This document shows positions 7,320 to 14,819 of a stretch of DNA of 60,012 nucleotides, piece by piece (the stretch's first letter is position 1; the number at the start of each line of letters is the position of its first letter). Source of the stretch: a virus; IMG/VR virus record IMGVR_UViG_3300037099_000042, positions 1-60,012 of that record; one strand, written 5' to 3'. The position numbers and the translations under genes are program-made. The notes beneath the pieces were generated by a model. The model was not told the origin of the DNA. It saw only the letters and a program-made list of their open reading frames with translations, and searched no databases.

Positions 7320-8227
7320 GCCGAAGCTCCCACTGCATGCTCTGCCCGTTCGCGGGCTCTGAACTCGCGCTCAGTCTTTCTGTCTCGCGTTATTTTTTTG
7401 GGGCCGATTGGAATGTGCTTCCAAGTCACCCTGCGTCGGATGCAACTTATTACCGATCTTGAGACGCCATAACGATCTGCTAAAACAGTTCCGTATTCTT
7501 CGGAATTAAGAATATCGATAACAATACTTTCGCTTAATTTTGCGCTTTGATGCCTTTCTCCGCATATAGAAGACGACTTTCCTTTATTCCATCCAGGCAT
7601 CAGTCCATTAGTATCCCCACGGCCTTTAGAAATCATGTCGATTACATTGTCATGATATGATCCAATGAACAAATGATCGGGATTCACACACGACCTATTG
7701 TCGCATTTATGGCAAACCAGCATACCTTCAGGTATGATTCCAAATGATATTTCATATGACACCCTATGCGCTAGGTACGTCTTATAGTTATGCCCTATAA
7801 CCCCATATCCATTTAAATGACGGCATCCGGCCCATTCCCAGCATCCGGCTCCTTTGTCAACTTTGTTCCAAAATTTGTCAGCTAAAGTCCTTTTCCCGAT
7901 CTTAGGCCATTGGCGGGATTTACGTTGTTCATCAGACAGAGTCCATCTCCCAGCCGATAGGCGATCAGCAATGTTATCGGAATGGCTCCCCGTTGCCAGA
8001 TGACTCGGATTAACACAAGTAGGGTTATGACAAAGGTGGCGCACAATCATTCCTTTCGGAATTTTTCCAAAATGTAATTCCCATGACATTCTATGGGCAA
8101 ACCTCTTGGCCCTGTCTTTACCAATTTTGCCATATCCGTCAAGGTCTCTATATCCCATCCATTCCCAGCATTCTGAATCACTAGCCTTGCTAACATTATT
8201 CCAGAACCTTTCTTCAAAAGTTTTCAT
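7316..8227 (-). CDS. Tandem HNH endonuclease with C-terminal helix-turn-helix
   Basis: 303 residues with two HNH_3-type domains. The first (residues about 1-95) has RHLCHNPTCVNPSHLATGSH and the second (about 115-205) has CHKCDNRSCVNPDHLFIGS. Each begins with a similar FWNxVxKxxxCWEWxG segment, so the protein arose by internal duplication. The C-terminal VLADRYGVSRSVISCIRRR looks like a DNA-binding helix-turn-helix. Base composition is clearly AT-richer than the flanking helicases. These are marks of a free-standing homing endonuclease. Its RBS and start form the predicted guide target of TnpB element B. Confidence 0.9.
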   Translation of the reverse strand: MKTFEERFWNNVSKASDSECWEWMGYRDLDGYGKIGKDRAKRFAHRMSWELHFGKIPKGMIVRHLCHNPTCVNPSHLATGSHSDNIADRLSAGRWTLSDEQRKSRQWPKIGKRTLADKFWNKVDKGAGCWEWAGCRHLNGYGVIGHNYKTYLAHRVSYEISFGIIPEGMLVCHKCDNRSCVNPDHLFIGSYHDNVIDMISKGRGDTNGLMPGWNKGKSSSICGERHQSAKLSESIVIDILNSEEYGTVLADRYGVSRSVISCIRRRVTWKHIPIGPKKITRDRKTEREFRARERAEHAVGASA

Positions 8228-8242
8228 AATGCGCTTCCTCTC

Positions 8243-9535
8243 GTGAACTACTCGGCCCTAAAGGGCCAAGCTTCAAGCTTCACTGGGGACCGCGCGTCCA
8301 GAAGTCTTGCGGCTTCTCTGGCGACTAACGTCCCCTCCACTTGCAGTGGCCGGAGTCCCTCCGGCCAATATCCGTAGACCTTCGTCACGGATATTCCGAG
8401 CCGCGTTGATGTCCCGATCATGGTGCGCGCCACAATGGGCGCAAGTCCATGATCGAACATCTAACGGCATCTTGTCACAGATGGAACCACAATCGGAACA
8501 AGCCTTTGAACTTGGGAACCAGCGACCGCACTTGACAAACGCTTTGCCAGCACGAGCCGATTTGTATTCCAGGAAGTTCGTTATCATGTTCCAACCAGCA
8601 TCGGCCGTAGCCTTTGCCAGACAGTGGTTGCTCATTATTCCCTTCACATTAAGGTCTTCGACGGCGATTACTTGGTTTTCGCTCACGATCCGTCGAGACA
8701 GCTTGTGGAGGTAGTCTTTGCGAGCGCACGCCACCCGCTCATGTACACGCGCTACTTTCTGGCGGGCTTTATCCCGGTTCTTTGATCCTTTTTTCTTCCG
8801 ACTAAGCGATTGCTGTTTACGCTTCAGGTTCCTTGCGGCTTTCCTGATATGGCGAGGGCTTTCAAACTTCGACCCGTCGCTGGTGACGGCGAGATGAGTC
8901 AGGCCAACATCGATGCCGATTGCCTTCCCGTCAGTCGAGACGGTCGGCATATCCACGCCATCGTCAGTCAAGATCGAGGCATAGAACTGTCCGCAAGCGT
9001 TACGGCTCACAGTTACAGTCTTGAACTTTCCAGCGACTTCACGATGGACGACGCACTTAACCCAACCGACTTTCGGCAGATAGATACGCGCCCCGTTGAT
9101 CTTTACGCGCTGCGGATACTGGATAGACTGTCGCCCATGCTTGGACTTGAACCTGGGATATCGGCCGCGCTTGGCAAAGAAGTTGTCAAACGCGCGAGCG
9201 AGGTTTTGCAACGACTGCTGCAACGCCTGGGAGTCGGCACCCTTAAGCCATTCAAACTCTTGCTTGAGCTTAGGCAGGCGAATCGCCATTGCGTGGTAAT
9301 TCAGGCCCTTGCCTGTGGCGCGGTAGAGTTCCCCGGTCGCGGCAAGGGCGTTATTCCATGCCCACCGCGCGCACCCGAACTGGACGGCCAAGGATTTGGC
9401 CTGCGTGTCGGTCGGGTAGATGCGGATACGGGTGGCGGTCAACATGGCTTAGATATATGGCATCTGCGTCTAAGGGGCAAGTGCTTTCGGCGTTGCCGAA
9501 CGTGCTATTCATCCCCGCCCTAAAGGGCCGGGTTT
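8243..9535 (-). mobile_element. Solo tnpB element B (IS200/IS605-like ends, no tnpA)
   Basis: About 1,290 bp. The left end near 9535 has the CCCGGCCCTTTAGGGCGGG hairpin and the right end has TTGGCCCTTTAGGGCCGAG then TAGTTCAC. Both ends match solo element A. The left end starts at the stop codon of the SF2 helicase, and the right end stops 16 bases before the HNH start codon. The predicted guide on the tnpB strand is GAGAGGAAGCGCATTA. Confidence 0.78.
8273..9445 (-). CDS. tnpB: TnpB RNA-guided nuclease of solo element B
   Basis: 390 residues. RuvC residues D179 (AIGIDVGLTHL), E263 (VIAVEDLNVKG) and D345 (DRDINAARNI) are all present, with a zinc motif CSDCG...CAHCG. The N-terminal NLARAFDNFF and YPRFK segments fit the guide-RNA binding domain. 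A 50-residue Gly/Ser/Arg tail follows the last motif and overlaps the region that would encode the guide RNA scaffold. No transposase is adjacent. Confidence 0.93.
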   Translation of the reverse strand: MLTATRIRIYPTDTQAKSLAVQFGCARWAWNNALAATGELYRATGKGLNYHAMAIRLPKLKQEFEWLKGADSQALQQSLQNLARAFDNFFAKRGRYPRFKSKHGRQSIQYPQRVKINGARIYLPKVGWVKCVVHREVAGKFKTVTVSRNACGQFYASILTDDGVDMPTVSTDGKAIGIDVGLTHLAVTSDGSKFESPRHIRKAARNLKRKQQSLSRKKKGSKNRDKARQKVARVHERVACARKDYLHKLSRRIVSENQVIAVEDLNVKGIMSNHCLAKATADAGWNMITNFLEYKSARAGKAFVKCGRWFPSSKACSDCGSICDKMPLDVRSWTCAHCGAHHDRDINAARNIRDEGLRILAGGTPATASGGDVSRQRSRKTSGRAVPSEA

Positions 9536-10986
9536 TACGCACGAGACTGGATAAAATCTTTCGCGGCATGCTGAGGCCATCCGCGTTTATAGCCCCGGCT
9601 TCTTGCAATCATTTTTAATCTATCGACTTTACCTCCTGCCCGCTCCAGCAGGGCTCGCCACTCGGCGCCGCTCGCCAGCGCCAGATCGATCCCTCCGGCC
9701 CACGCCAGCGGGTCTTCTCGCTTCGTCAGCCGGCCGCCGACACATTCCGGTGGAGCAATTGGTTCGCCACCGCCTTCGCGCTTCATCGGGCAGTCGTCGC
9801 AGGCTGCGCCGCAGTCCACCGCCTGACCGGCGGGGAAAATCTGGTAGCACTTCTTGCACTGACAGATACTGGCCGCGGTATGGCGTTTTGCCCTGCCATC
9901 GAGCGTCCATGCGCGGGGATCATCCGGCATGCCGAACCGCTCGACGTTTCCGACGTGATCGAGGATCACCGCGCGAGAACCATCGGATTTAGGCCGGAGC
10001 GCACGCCCTACCTGCTGGAGAAACATCGAGAGCGATCGGGTTGGCCGCAGCAAGATCGCCCCGGCGCAAACCGGAATATCGGTGCCCTCAGAAACCACGT
10101 CGCAGGAGGTGAGGACGTTCAGGCGTCCGTCTGCCAGGGCGGCGATACGGTCCCGGCGCGTTGTCCGGTCCATCGCGCCGTCGACCGACGCAGCCCGATA
10201 TCCGGCGGCACGGAATGTCTCGGCGACGTGCTCGGCGTGGGCGACGGTGACGCAGAACGCGAGTGCAGGTCGGCCACCCAGATGATCCCGATAGTGGTCG
10301 ACGGCGTCTCCGGTGATGGTCGCCCGATCCATGGCGTCGGCCAGGTCGCCGATTTTGTAGTCTCCCATGGCGGTTCCGACACCCGAGATATCGGCGATCG
10401 GCGGCGGCGCGAAATAGTCGAACGCGGCGAGATGGCCGGACCCGATCAGCGACCGGACGGACGGCCCGATTACCATGGCGTCGAAAACGTCGCCAAGACC
10501 GCGGCCATCGAGGCGTTCTGGTGTTGCTGTGACGCCGAGTACCTTGGCGGATGACCAGCGGTCCAGGATTTCGAGGTAAGTTTTACTCGGAGAGTGATGA
10601 GCTTCGTCTACAACCATAAGAGTAGGCGCCGCCATGCGATCGAGCCGCCGGCCAACCGTCTGAATCATCGCGACCTGTACCGGATCATCGGTATGCGTCC
10701 TACCCGGCATGATCAATCCATGCTGCACTCCGAACGCATCGAGCGCCCGGCTGATCTGATCGACAATCTCCTGCCTGTGCGCGACAATGGTGACGGTATT
10801 TCCGCGCGATGACGCCCCGAGTGCAATGTATGTCAGAACCACGGTTTTCCCGCTGCCGGTGGGGCTAACCGCCAGCACTCGGCGCTTCCGTGCGCCGAAC
10901 TCGGCGCGGACCCGCTGCACCAGGTCGTCCTGATAGCTGCGGAGTTTGACTCCAGCCATCGCCCCGGACACAATCGTCCCGTCCAT
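9535..10986 (-). CDS. SF2 DEAD/DEAH-type helicase with C-terminal zinc-binding region
   Basis: 483 residues. Walker A SPTGSGKTVVL, motif II VVDEAHH, motif III GVTATPERLDG, and QQVGRALRP (motif VI) define an SF2 helicase close to the RecG/UvsW/Rad25 group. Near residue 375 there is CQCKKC...CGAACDDC, a likely zinc ribbon. It may migrate or unwind branched DNA during phage replication or recombination. The ATG at 10986 is preceded by a GGGGGGA ribosome site. The stop codon coincides with the left end of tnpB element B, so the last codons may derive from the insertion. Confidence 0.88.
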   Translation of the reverse strand: MDGTIVSGAMAGVKLRSYQDDLVQRVRAEFGARKRRVLAVSPTGSGKTVVLTYIALGASSRGNTVTIVAHRQEIVDQISRALDAFGVQHGLIMPGRTHTDDPVQVAMIQTVGRRLDRMAAPTLMVVDEAHHSPSKTYLEILDRWSSAKVLGVTATPERLDGRGLGDVFDAMVIGPSVRSLIGSGHLAAFDYFAPPPIADISGVGTAMGDYKIGDLADAMDRATITGDAVDHYRDHLGGRPALAFCVTVAHAEHVAETFRAAGYRAASVDGAMDRTTRRDRIAALADGRLNVLTSCDVVSEGTDIPVCAGAILLRPTRSLSMFLQQVGRALRPKSDGSRAVILDHVGNVERFGMPDDPRAWTLDGRAKRHTAASICQCKKCYQIFPAGQAVDCGAACDDCPMKREGGGEPIAPPECVGGRLTKREDPLAWAGGIDLALASGAEWRALLERAGGKVDRLKMIARSRGYKRGWPQHAAKDFIQSRA

Positions 10987-11197
10987 CGGCTAATCCCCCC
11001 ATGGTCGCCGGCGGCACCGGGTTGGCCTGCGAAACTCGCCCGGTGCCGCCGTGTTTTATTATTCCGGCTGTTGCAGCCCAACCCGCGGTTTCCATCGCAC
11101 GCACGGCCTCGACCAGGTTAATGGCCTCGACTTGATCAATTCCAGCAGGGCGGAGCCGATCGATCAGCCGCACCAGGCGCAGTGCGATAGGGGTCAT
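10865..11197 (-). CDS. Hypothetical protein upstream of the SF2 helicase
   Basis: 110 residues. The first 45 look like real protein, with IDQVEAINLVEAVRAMETAG, while the rest is low-complexity and overlaps the helicase start by about 120 bases. The ATG at 11197 overlaps the stop of the decayed methylase (TGATG). The function is unknown. The true end may be earlier if there is a sequence error or decay in the overlap. Confidence 0.5.
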   Translation of the reverse strand: MTPIALRLVRLIDRLRPAGIDQVEAINLVEAVRAMETAGWAATAGIIKHGGTGRVSQANPVPPATMGGLADGRDDCVRGDGWSQTPQLSGRPGAAGPRRVRRTEAPSAGG

Positions 11198-11600
11198 CAC
11201 GGTGCATACTCCAACGTCGGCTTCCCGGTATTCGCCCAATCCCAAATAAACCAAGAAAAATTATGACGCGGCGACGTCTTTGTGTCTGAAAACCACCGCG
11301 GACGTTTAGTCAGAACCAACTTCATCTTAAACACTGGCAAGGTGAAAAGGTCTTTGCGACCGCTCGCGCAGTCCCATTCGTGGCGCAGCAGCATACCGCA
11401 CGAATTGTTCAGCTTTGTCGTATGGCGGATTAGTGATGATAGAAAACATCCCGGAAAAAGCAGGATACGGGTTAGTCCTGAGAAAGTCCGCGGACTCGAT
11501 GACAAGATCGCGCCAATCGCAACCGCACCCGCCGCAGCCAGTCCTAGAAACCCGACGCACACGGCGACCAGCAGCAGCCCGGTAATCGGCTCGTCTTATG
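11197..11600 (-). pseudogene. DNA adenine methyltransferase remnant with internal deletion
   Basis: One frame reads IESADFL...FSIITNPPYDKAEQFVRYAA, with the NPPY catalytic motif of N6-adenine methylases. A second frame then continues MLLRHEWDCASGRKDLFT...KRPRWFSD...FSWFIWDW to the stop at 11197. The two parts belong to one protein, but roughly 8-10 residues between FVRYA and MLL are missing, with a change of frame. The upstream AdoMet-binding part is also missing. A working relative is present at 23608-24237. A short hydrophobic stretch in the third frame is probably incidental. Confidence 0.72.
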
Positions 11601-11627
11601 GGTCGCGCGGTCGGCGCCAGTAGTTGC

Positions 11628-11825
11628 TCATGCTGCTGCGTCTCCCCGGCATTCCGCACACACGCGGTCCTGCCCGCGCTGGGCAACGGTCTCGACGGTC
11701 AGGCCGCAGGAAATGCGGCATCCGCTGTTGCGCAGACGGTCGATTGTGCGAGCGAACTCGTCGACGCAGGACGAACCGGCGGGACCGCCGCATTCGTCGC
11801 GGGCTAGGCAAGGTTGGCAGGTCAT
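11628..11825 (-). CDS. Small Cys-rich protein
   Basis: 65 residues with eight cysteines in pairs: CQPCLARDECGG, SSCVDEF, NSGCRISCG and CAECRGD. Such a layout suggests one or two zinc sites. The start ATG 11825 has an AAAGGAAA ribosome site 7-8 bases upstream. The family is not recognised. It lies between the PAPS-reductase gene group and the methylase remnant. Confidence 0.65.
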   Translation of the reverse strand: MTCQPCLARDECGGPAGSSCVDEFARTIDRLRNSGCRISCGLTVETVAQRGQDRVCAECRGDAAA

Positions 11826-11884
11826 GAGGCGTTTCCTTTCAAGGTTAGGGAATGGGTAGGGGATTGGGATTGGCGTATGCACTC

Positions 11885-12043
11885 TCAAGACGCGACCGCT
11901 CGGCATCCCGCCCATCGGGAGTCCCCTGGCTCTGGTGGGAAGTGGCGTCGGGGGCCGGTACTGCGTCCGTGGTGGACCCCGCCCCGGCCGGCGGGCGGTA
12001 TCTGATAGCGTGCGCGGAGCACGGGATTGTAGTTGCTGGTCAT
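11885..12043 (-). CDS. Small hypothetical protein coupled to the PAPS reductase
   Basis: 52 residues starting MTSNYNPVLRARYQIPPAGRGG. The start overlaps the stop of the PAPS-reductase gene (ATGA), which is the main support. It is rich in Arg, Gly and Pro and has no recognised domain. The following 60 bases (11826-11884) are AT/G-rich and hold no gene. Confidence 0.45.
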   Translation of the reverse strand: MTSNYNPVLRARYQIPPAGRGGVHHGRSTGPRRHFPPEPGDSRWAGCRAVAS

Positions 12044-12978
12044 TCGCATAAACCGTAGCTGCTGGAGCAGAGCGGCGCCGGGACGGACTTCAGCAGATCG
12101 TATTGTACCCCCCCCCTCGAAGTCTTGGCCCACTCGACCATGGTGCGGATATTGGAGTGCTGGAAAGCATGCTCGTCATCGCCTCCATCGGCACCGGCGT
12201 GGTGCAGCAGCGTCGATCGGCCCCGCTTACTCGCCGATCCGACCAGCCGCTCCCACTCGGCCACTCGCTCAACTTCGGCCGGGAACCGCTTGGCGATTTC
12301 GTGTAACTCGTCCTTGGCGACGTTAATGCAGGGCATGCAGCCGACGCGGCGCATGCCGAGCGAATAGAGCGGATTTAGACGCACGCCGCGGGAGCGGATG
12401 AACTTAACCACCTCATTGGCGGTCCACGCCGCGATGGGCCGCTCGATCCACCAGCCCTCGGCGCTAAACTCCCGATCCAGCGCGTCGGCGCGATTTCGGC
12501 TCTCGTCGCGTCGGATGCCCTGCCAGGACTCCGGCGTCTGGCCGGCGGCCATCAAATCGAGCATGCGCGCATCGAGCGGCCGGCGCTTCAGCTCCTGGGT
12601 GCAGAACTGCGCCATCCGGCTCGGGAAGCGCCCCTTCATCATGCACAAATCAAGAAACGGAACGCCGGTCGGGTGAAGAACCGCAATGGCGCGCGCGCAG
12701 ACATCGGCAGGGACGCCTTTGCCAGGCCATTTCTCGGCGATGTACCGGCGCTTGCGCTCCATGTCGGCCGTGAAGTCGGCCTTCACCGTCTCGACCCTGA
12801 CGCCGAAATCATCCTGGAAGGCACCAAACAGATATTCGAGGGTCAACGGCGATTCGTGCCCAGTGTCCGCGAACACGAACCGGCAGCGGTCACGGCCAAA
12901 GCGGTCCAGCGCCAGCAAAGCAGTCGCGGTGCTGTCCTTGCCACCGGAGACGGAGACGACGGCGATCGGGTCGGCCAT
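12040..12978 (-). CDS. PAPS reductase / ATP-pyrophosphatase family protein
   Basis: 312 residues. The PP-loop SVSGGKDSTATALLA at the N-terminus and later QELKRRPLD and a Cys pair CMPC define the phosphoadenosine-phosphosulfate reductase fold, as in CysH and DndC. Many phages carry such a protein of unknown role. Proposed roles are sulfur metabolism or DNA or tRNA thiolation, and the sequence does not settle which. It starts 4 bases after the repressor stop and so is probably transcribed with it. Confidence 0.85.
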   Translation of the reverse strand: MADPIAVVSVSGGKDSTATALLALDRFGRDRCRFVFADTGHESPLTLEYLFGAFQDDFGVRVETVKADFTADMERKRRYIAEKWPGKGVPADVCARAIAVLHPTGVPFLDLCMMKGRFPSRMAQFCTQELKRRPLDARMLDLMAAGQTPESWQGIRRDESRNRADALDREFSAEGWWIERPIAAWTANEVVKFIRSRGVRLNPLYSLGMRRVGCMPCINVAKDELHEIAKRFPAEVERVAEWERLVGSASKRGRSTLLHHAGADGGDDEHAFQHSNIRTMVEWAKTSRGGVQYDLLKSVPAPLCSSSYGLCE

Positions 12979-12981
12979 CCC

Positions 12982-13296
12982 TCAGCACTCCACGCCGTCG
13001 ACATCGTCACCGTCGCTCGGCGGAATGTAATCGGCCGGCGCATCGATCACGGTCGGCTGGCAGTCTGGTGATGGCGCATGGGGGCATTCCGCAGTCTGGC
13101 GCTCGAAGAGAACGTCATCAAGTTGGACGCCTTTCGCAGCCGCCAGCTTGGAGAGCCGCGGGATGTGGCGAGTTGGAATGGCACCGCGAGTTTTCCATAC
13201 CCAGATCATATTGGGACCAACGCCCAAGGCATTCGCCAGGGATTGGCGCCCTCCGAGTTCCGTGACCAGCCGGTCAATGTGCGTGATCGTTTCCAT
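12982..13296 (-). CDS. Helix-turn-helix repressor (CI/Cro-like)
   Basis: 104 residues. LGGRQSLANALGVGPNMIWV followed by WKTRGAIPTRH is a classic Cro/YdaS-type helix-turn-helix, with a short acidic C-terminal tail and no protease domain. The promoter upstream has an operator in its spacer (13308-13322) and its -10 box ends only 5 bases before the ATG, so the mRNA would be leaderless or nearly so, like lambda cI from PRM. It probably represses its own promoter, the Rha promoter and the rightward promoter at 14270-14298. Confidence 0.82.
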   Translation of the reverse strand: METITHIDRLVTELGGRQSLANALGVGPNMIWVWKTRGAIPTRHIPRLSKLAAAKGVQLDDVLFERQTAECPHAPSPDCQPTVIDAPADYIPPSDGDDVDGVEC

Positions 13297-13301
13297 GCCC
13301 T

Positions 13302-13331
13302 AACCTACTTGCGTAACGCAAGCTTCGTCAA
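13302..13331 (-). promoter_or_regulatory. Promoter of the repressor gene
   Basis: On the minus strand TTGACG (13331-13326) and TAGGTT (13307-13302) are separated by 18 bases. The perfect palindrome CTTGCGTAACGCAAG fills the spacer, so binding there would block this promoter. The start codon follows 5 bases after the -10 box. Confidence 0.7.
13308..13322. promoter_or_regulatory. Operator O1
   Basis: CTTGCGTAACGCAAG, a perfect 15-bp palindrome around a central A. Two related sites are at 14245-14259 and 14277-14291. It probably binds the helix-turn-helix protein encoded next to it. Confidence 0.78.
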
Positions 13332-13348
13332 GCTCGTTTTTGTCCAGT

Positions 13349-14185
13349 CTAATGCAGCGACAATTCCGGCTCATCGGGCTTGGCGCGGCGCTTTGGCTTC
13401 CCCGTTACCGCGTTCGGACCCAACACCAGCGCCAGCTTCGCTAACCCGGCCGGTGTAACCATCACTTGCTCGACCACCTTGTCGCCGCCATTCACGGTAT
13501 CAGCCACCGTCTTGACTTTGTGCTCAATGTAGCCTTGCCGGATCACATCATGGTGCGCCATCCAATTCTTGTTTCCGTTCCGCCGAAAGGTCCATTTGTT
13601 GGCGTGCAGCCAGTCAAACAGGTCCTTGATCCGGGTGCATTGAAGCGCCTTATCTGCCTCTGACACGCTCATAGAGCCGGTGGCGCTGGCGATCCGATCG
13701 AACCCATCAACCTTCGGCTTGGCGTGCTCAACGAGCCTCTCAGCCGTGAGAGCGCGGCGTTCCGCATCGATTCTCTTGCCGACGTGATCGGCCAGAAGCT
13801 GCTGGAGCACCTTCGGGTCCGAAAGGTCGGGCAGGGCGACGGGGCCGCGCAGCGCCTCTTCCATGGCGCTGAAGCGAGCCAGATAGGCCAGTTTGAAGCG
13901 AATCGCCTTCTGACCGTCATACCCCATGACCAGCAATGTGAATCCGTCCCTGGTCATATCAAAGGTGCGGCGCTCTATCCCATTCCCGTCAGGCGCTGCC
14001 TGTTCGGCGAAGAGCGAACTCCCCAAATCTGGGGAGTCTATTTGTTTCAACATGTTATCGATGTCGCGCAACACGTGATCGTGCCGCTTTTCAAAGAACG
14101 CCGCCACGTCGCGGCTGTTGGCGTAGATCGCCCCTTCCCGCTCAAAGACCACCGGTTCGTCACCGGCCGCAATGCTGTTCGCCAT
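13349..14185 (-). CDS. Rha-family regulator with ANT (KilA-C) domain
   Basis: 278 residues. The N-terminal 100 residues match phage Rha proteins: NSRDVAAFFEKRHDHVLRDI, and FDMTRDGFTLLVMGYDGQKA. The C-terminal half (CTRIKDLFDWLHANKWTFRR, then HHDVIRQGYIEHK, TPAGLAKLA) is the antirepressor/KilA-C domain. Such proteins interfere with lysogeny or lytic choice. The gene sits between operators O1 and O2/O3. Its own promoter overlaps O2, so it is presumably silent when the repressor is bound. Confidence 0.88.
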   Translation of the reverse strand: MANSIAAGDEPVVFEREGAIYANSRDVAAFFEKRHDHVLRDIDNMLKQIDSPDLGSSLFAEQAAPDGNGIERRTFDMTRDGFTLLVMGYDGQKAIRFKLAYLARFSAMEEALRGPVALPDLSDPKVLQQLLADHVGKRIDAERRALTAERLVEHAKPKVDGFDRIASATGSMSVSEADKALQCTRIKDLFDWLHANKWTFRRNGNKNWMAHHDVIRQGYIEHKVKTVADTVNGGDKVVEQVMVTPAGLAKLALVLGPNAVTGKPKRRAKPDEPELSLH

Positions 14186-14230
14186 GATGCTTGCTCCTAT
14201 CGACGCCAGCCCATCGGCTGGCTATGTCGC

Positions 14231-14258
14231 ACCATAACAAGAAACTTGCAAAACGCAA
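14231..14258 (-). promoter_or_regulatory. Leftward promoter for the Rha/ANT gene
   Basis: On the minus strand TTGCGT (14258-14253) and TATGGT (14236-14231) with a 16-base spacer. The -35 box lies inside operator O2. The gene begins at 14185, about 40 bases downstream, with GATAGGAGCAAGC as ribosome site. Confidence 0.6.
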
Positions 14259-14259
14259 G
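14245..14259. promoter_or_regulatory. Operator O2
   Basis: CTTGCAAAACGCAAG, matching O1 at 12 of 15 bases and keeping the outer arms CTTGC and GCAAG. It lies 32 bp (about three helical turns) from O3, a spacing that suits cooperative binding. Confidence 0.75.
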
Positions 14260-14269
14260 CGAAAGGTTA

Positions 14270-14298
14270 TTGACAGCTTGCAGCGCGCAAGCCACAAT
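14270..14298 (+). promoter_or_regulatory. Rightward promoter of the 14.4-24.6 kb operon
   Basis: TTGACA at 14270-14275, a 17-base spacer, then CACAAT at 14293-14298. Operator O3 occupies almost the entire spacer, so a bound repressor would exclude RNA polymerase. About 145 bases of untranslated leader with no gene follow before the first start codon at 14447. Confidence 0.75.
14277..14291. promoter_or_regulatory. Operator O3
   Basis: CTTGCAGCGCGCAAG, the third copy of the repressor site, with both outer arms intact, inside the spacer of the rightward promoter. Confidence 0.75.
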
Positions 14299-14446
14299 CC
14301 CTGACATCAACCCCGGCCAAGCGCCGGCCAGCCCCACGCAGACCCCCTAGCCAGCTACAGCCTCCGGGCCGACTGACGCAGCAGGGCGACCAAAGCAAGG
14401 GGACGGGCCGGCGGCGGTTTGGGGAACACAAAGCGGAGATATCAAC

Positions 14447-14719
14447 GTGAGTGACAGCAGCGAAATCCGGATCGTCATCGCCCAGCGCGGATGGGTGTTT
14501 GTCGGCAAGTACAGCACCGATGGCGATGATGTTGTGATCAGTGGTGGGTCCGTTATCCGCCGATGGGGAACGACAAGAGGAATCGGAGAGATTGCAGCCA
14601 ATGGGCCGACCAAGAGCACGATTCTCGACGCCAGCCCCGATATCTGGATTCACAAGCTATCGGTAGTCGCCTCGATCGTCGCCAATGCCGAGAAGTGGGC
14701 AAACTATGTTGTCCGGTGA
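14447..14719 (+). CDS. Hypothetical protein X, first gene of the rightward operon
   Basis: 90 residues, starting GTG at 14447 with a GGAG ribosome site 9 bases upstream. It reads SEIRIVIAQRGWVFVGKYST early and ends NAEKWANYVVR. I do not recognise the family. Its last ~14 codons and the ~30 bases after them recur at 15850-15900, fused to a hexamer array, so this gene's 3' end took part in the duplications of this locus. Confidence 0.72.
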   Translation: MSDSSEIRIVIAQRGWVFVGKYSTDGDDVVISGGSVIRRWGTTRGIGEIAANGPTKSTILDASPDIWIHKLSVVASIVANAEKWANYVVR

Positions 14720-14819
14720 TGGCGAAAGCCATGCCTTGACCGGCGACGGAAACGGCGACGGCTACGGCGGCGGCGACGGCTACGGAAACGACTACGGAAA
14801 CGGCTTCGGAAACGGATGA
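14706..14819 (+). CDS. Gly/Asn/Asp/Tyr-repeat mini-protein (array A1)
   Basis: 37 residues starting at ATG 14706, overlapping gene X by 14 bases in another frame. After MLSGDGESHALTG it consists of GDGNGDGYGGGD-type dipeptides encoded by GGC/GGA + GAC/TAC/AAC hexamers. Ends GFGNG and overlaps the next ATG (ATGA). Whether it is expressed is unknown. Confidence 0.4.
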   Translation: MLSGDGESHALTGDGNGDGYGGGDGYGNDYGNGFGNG

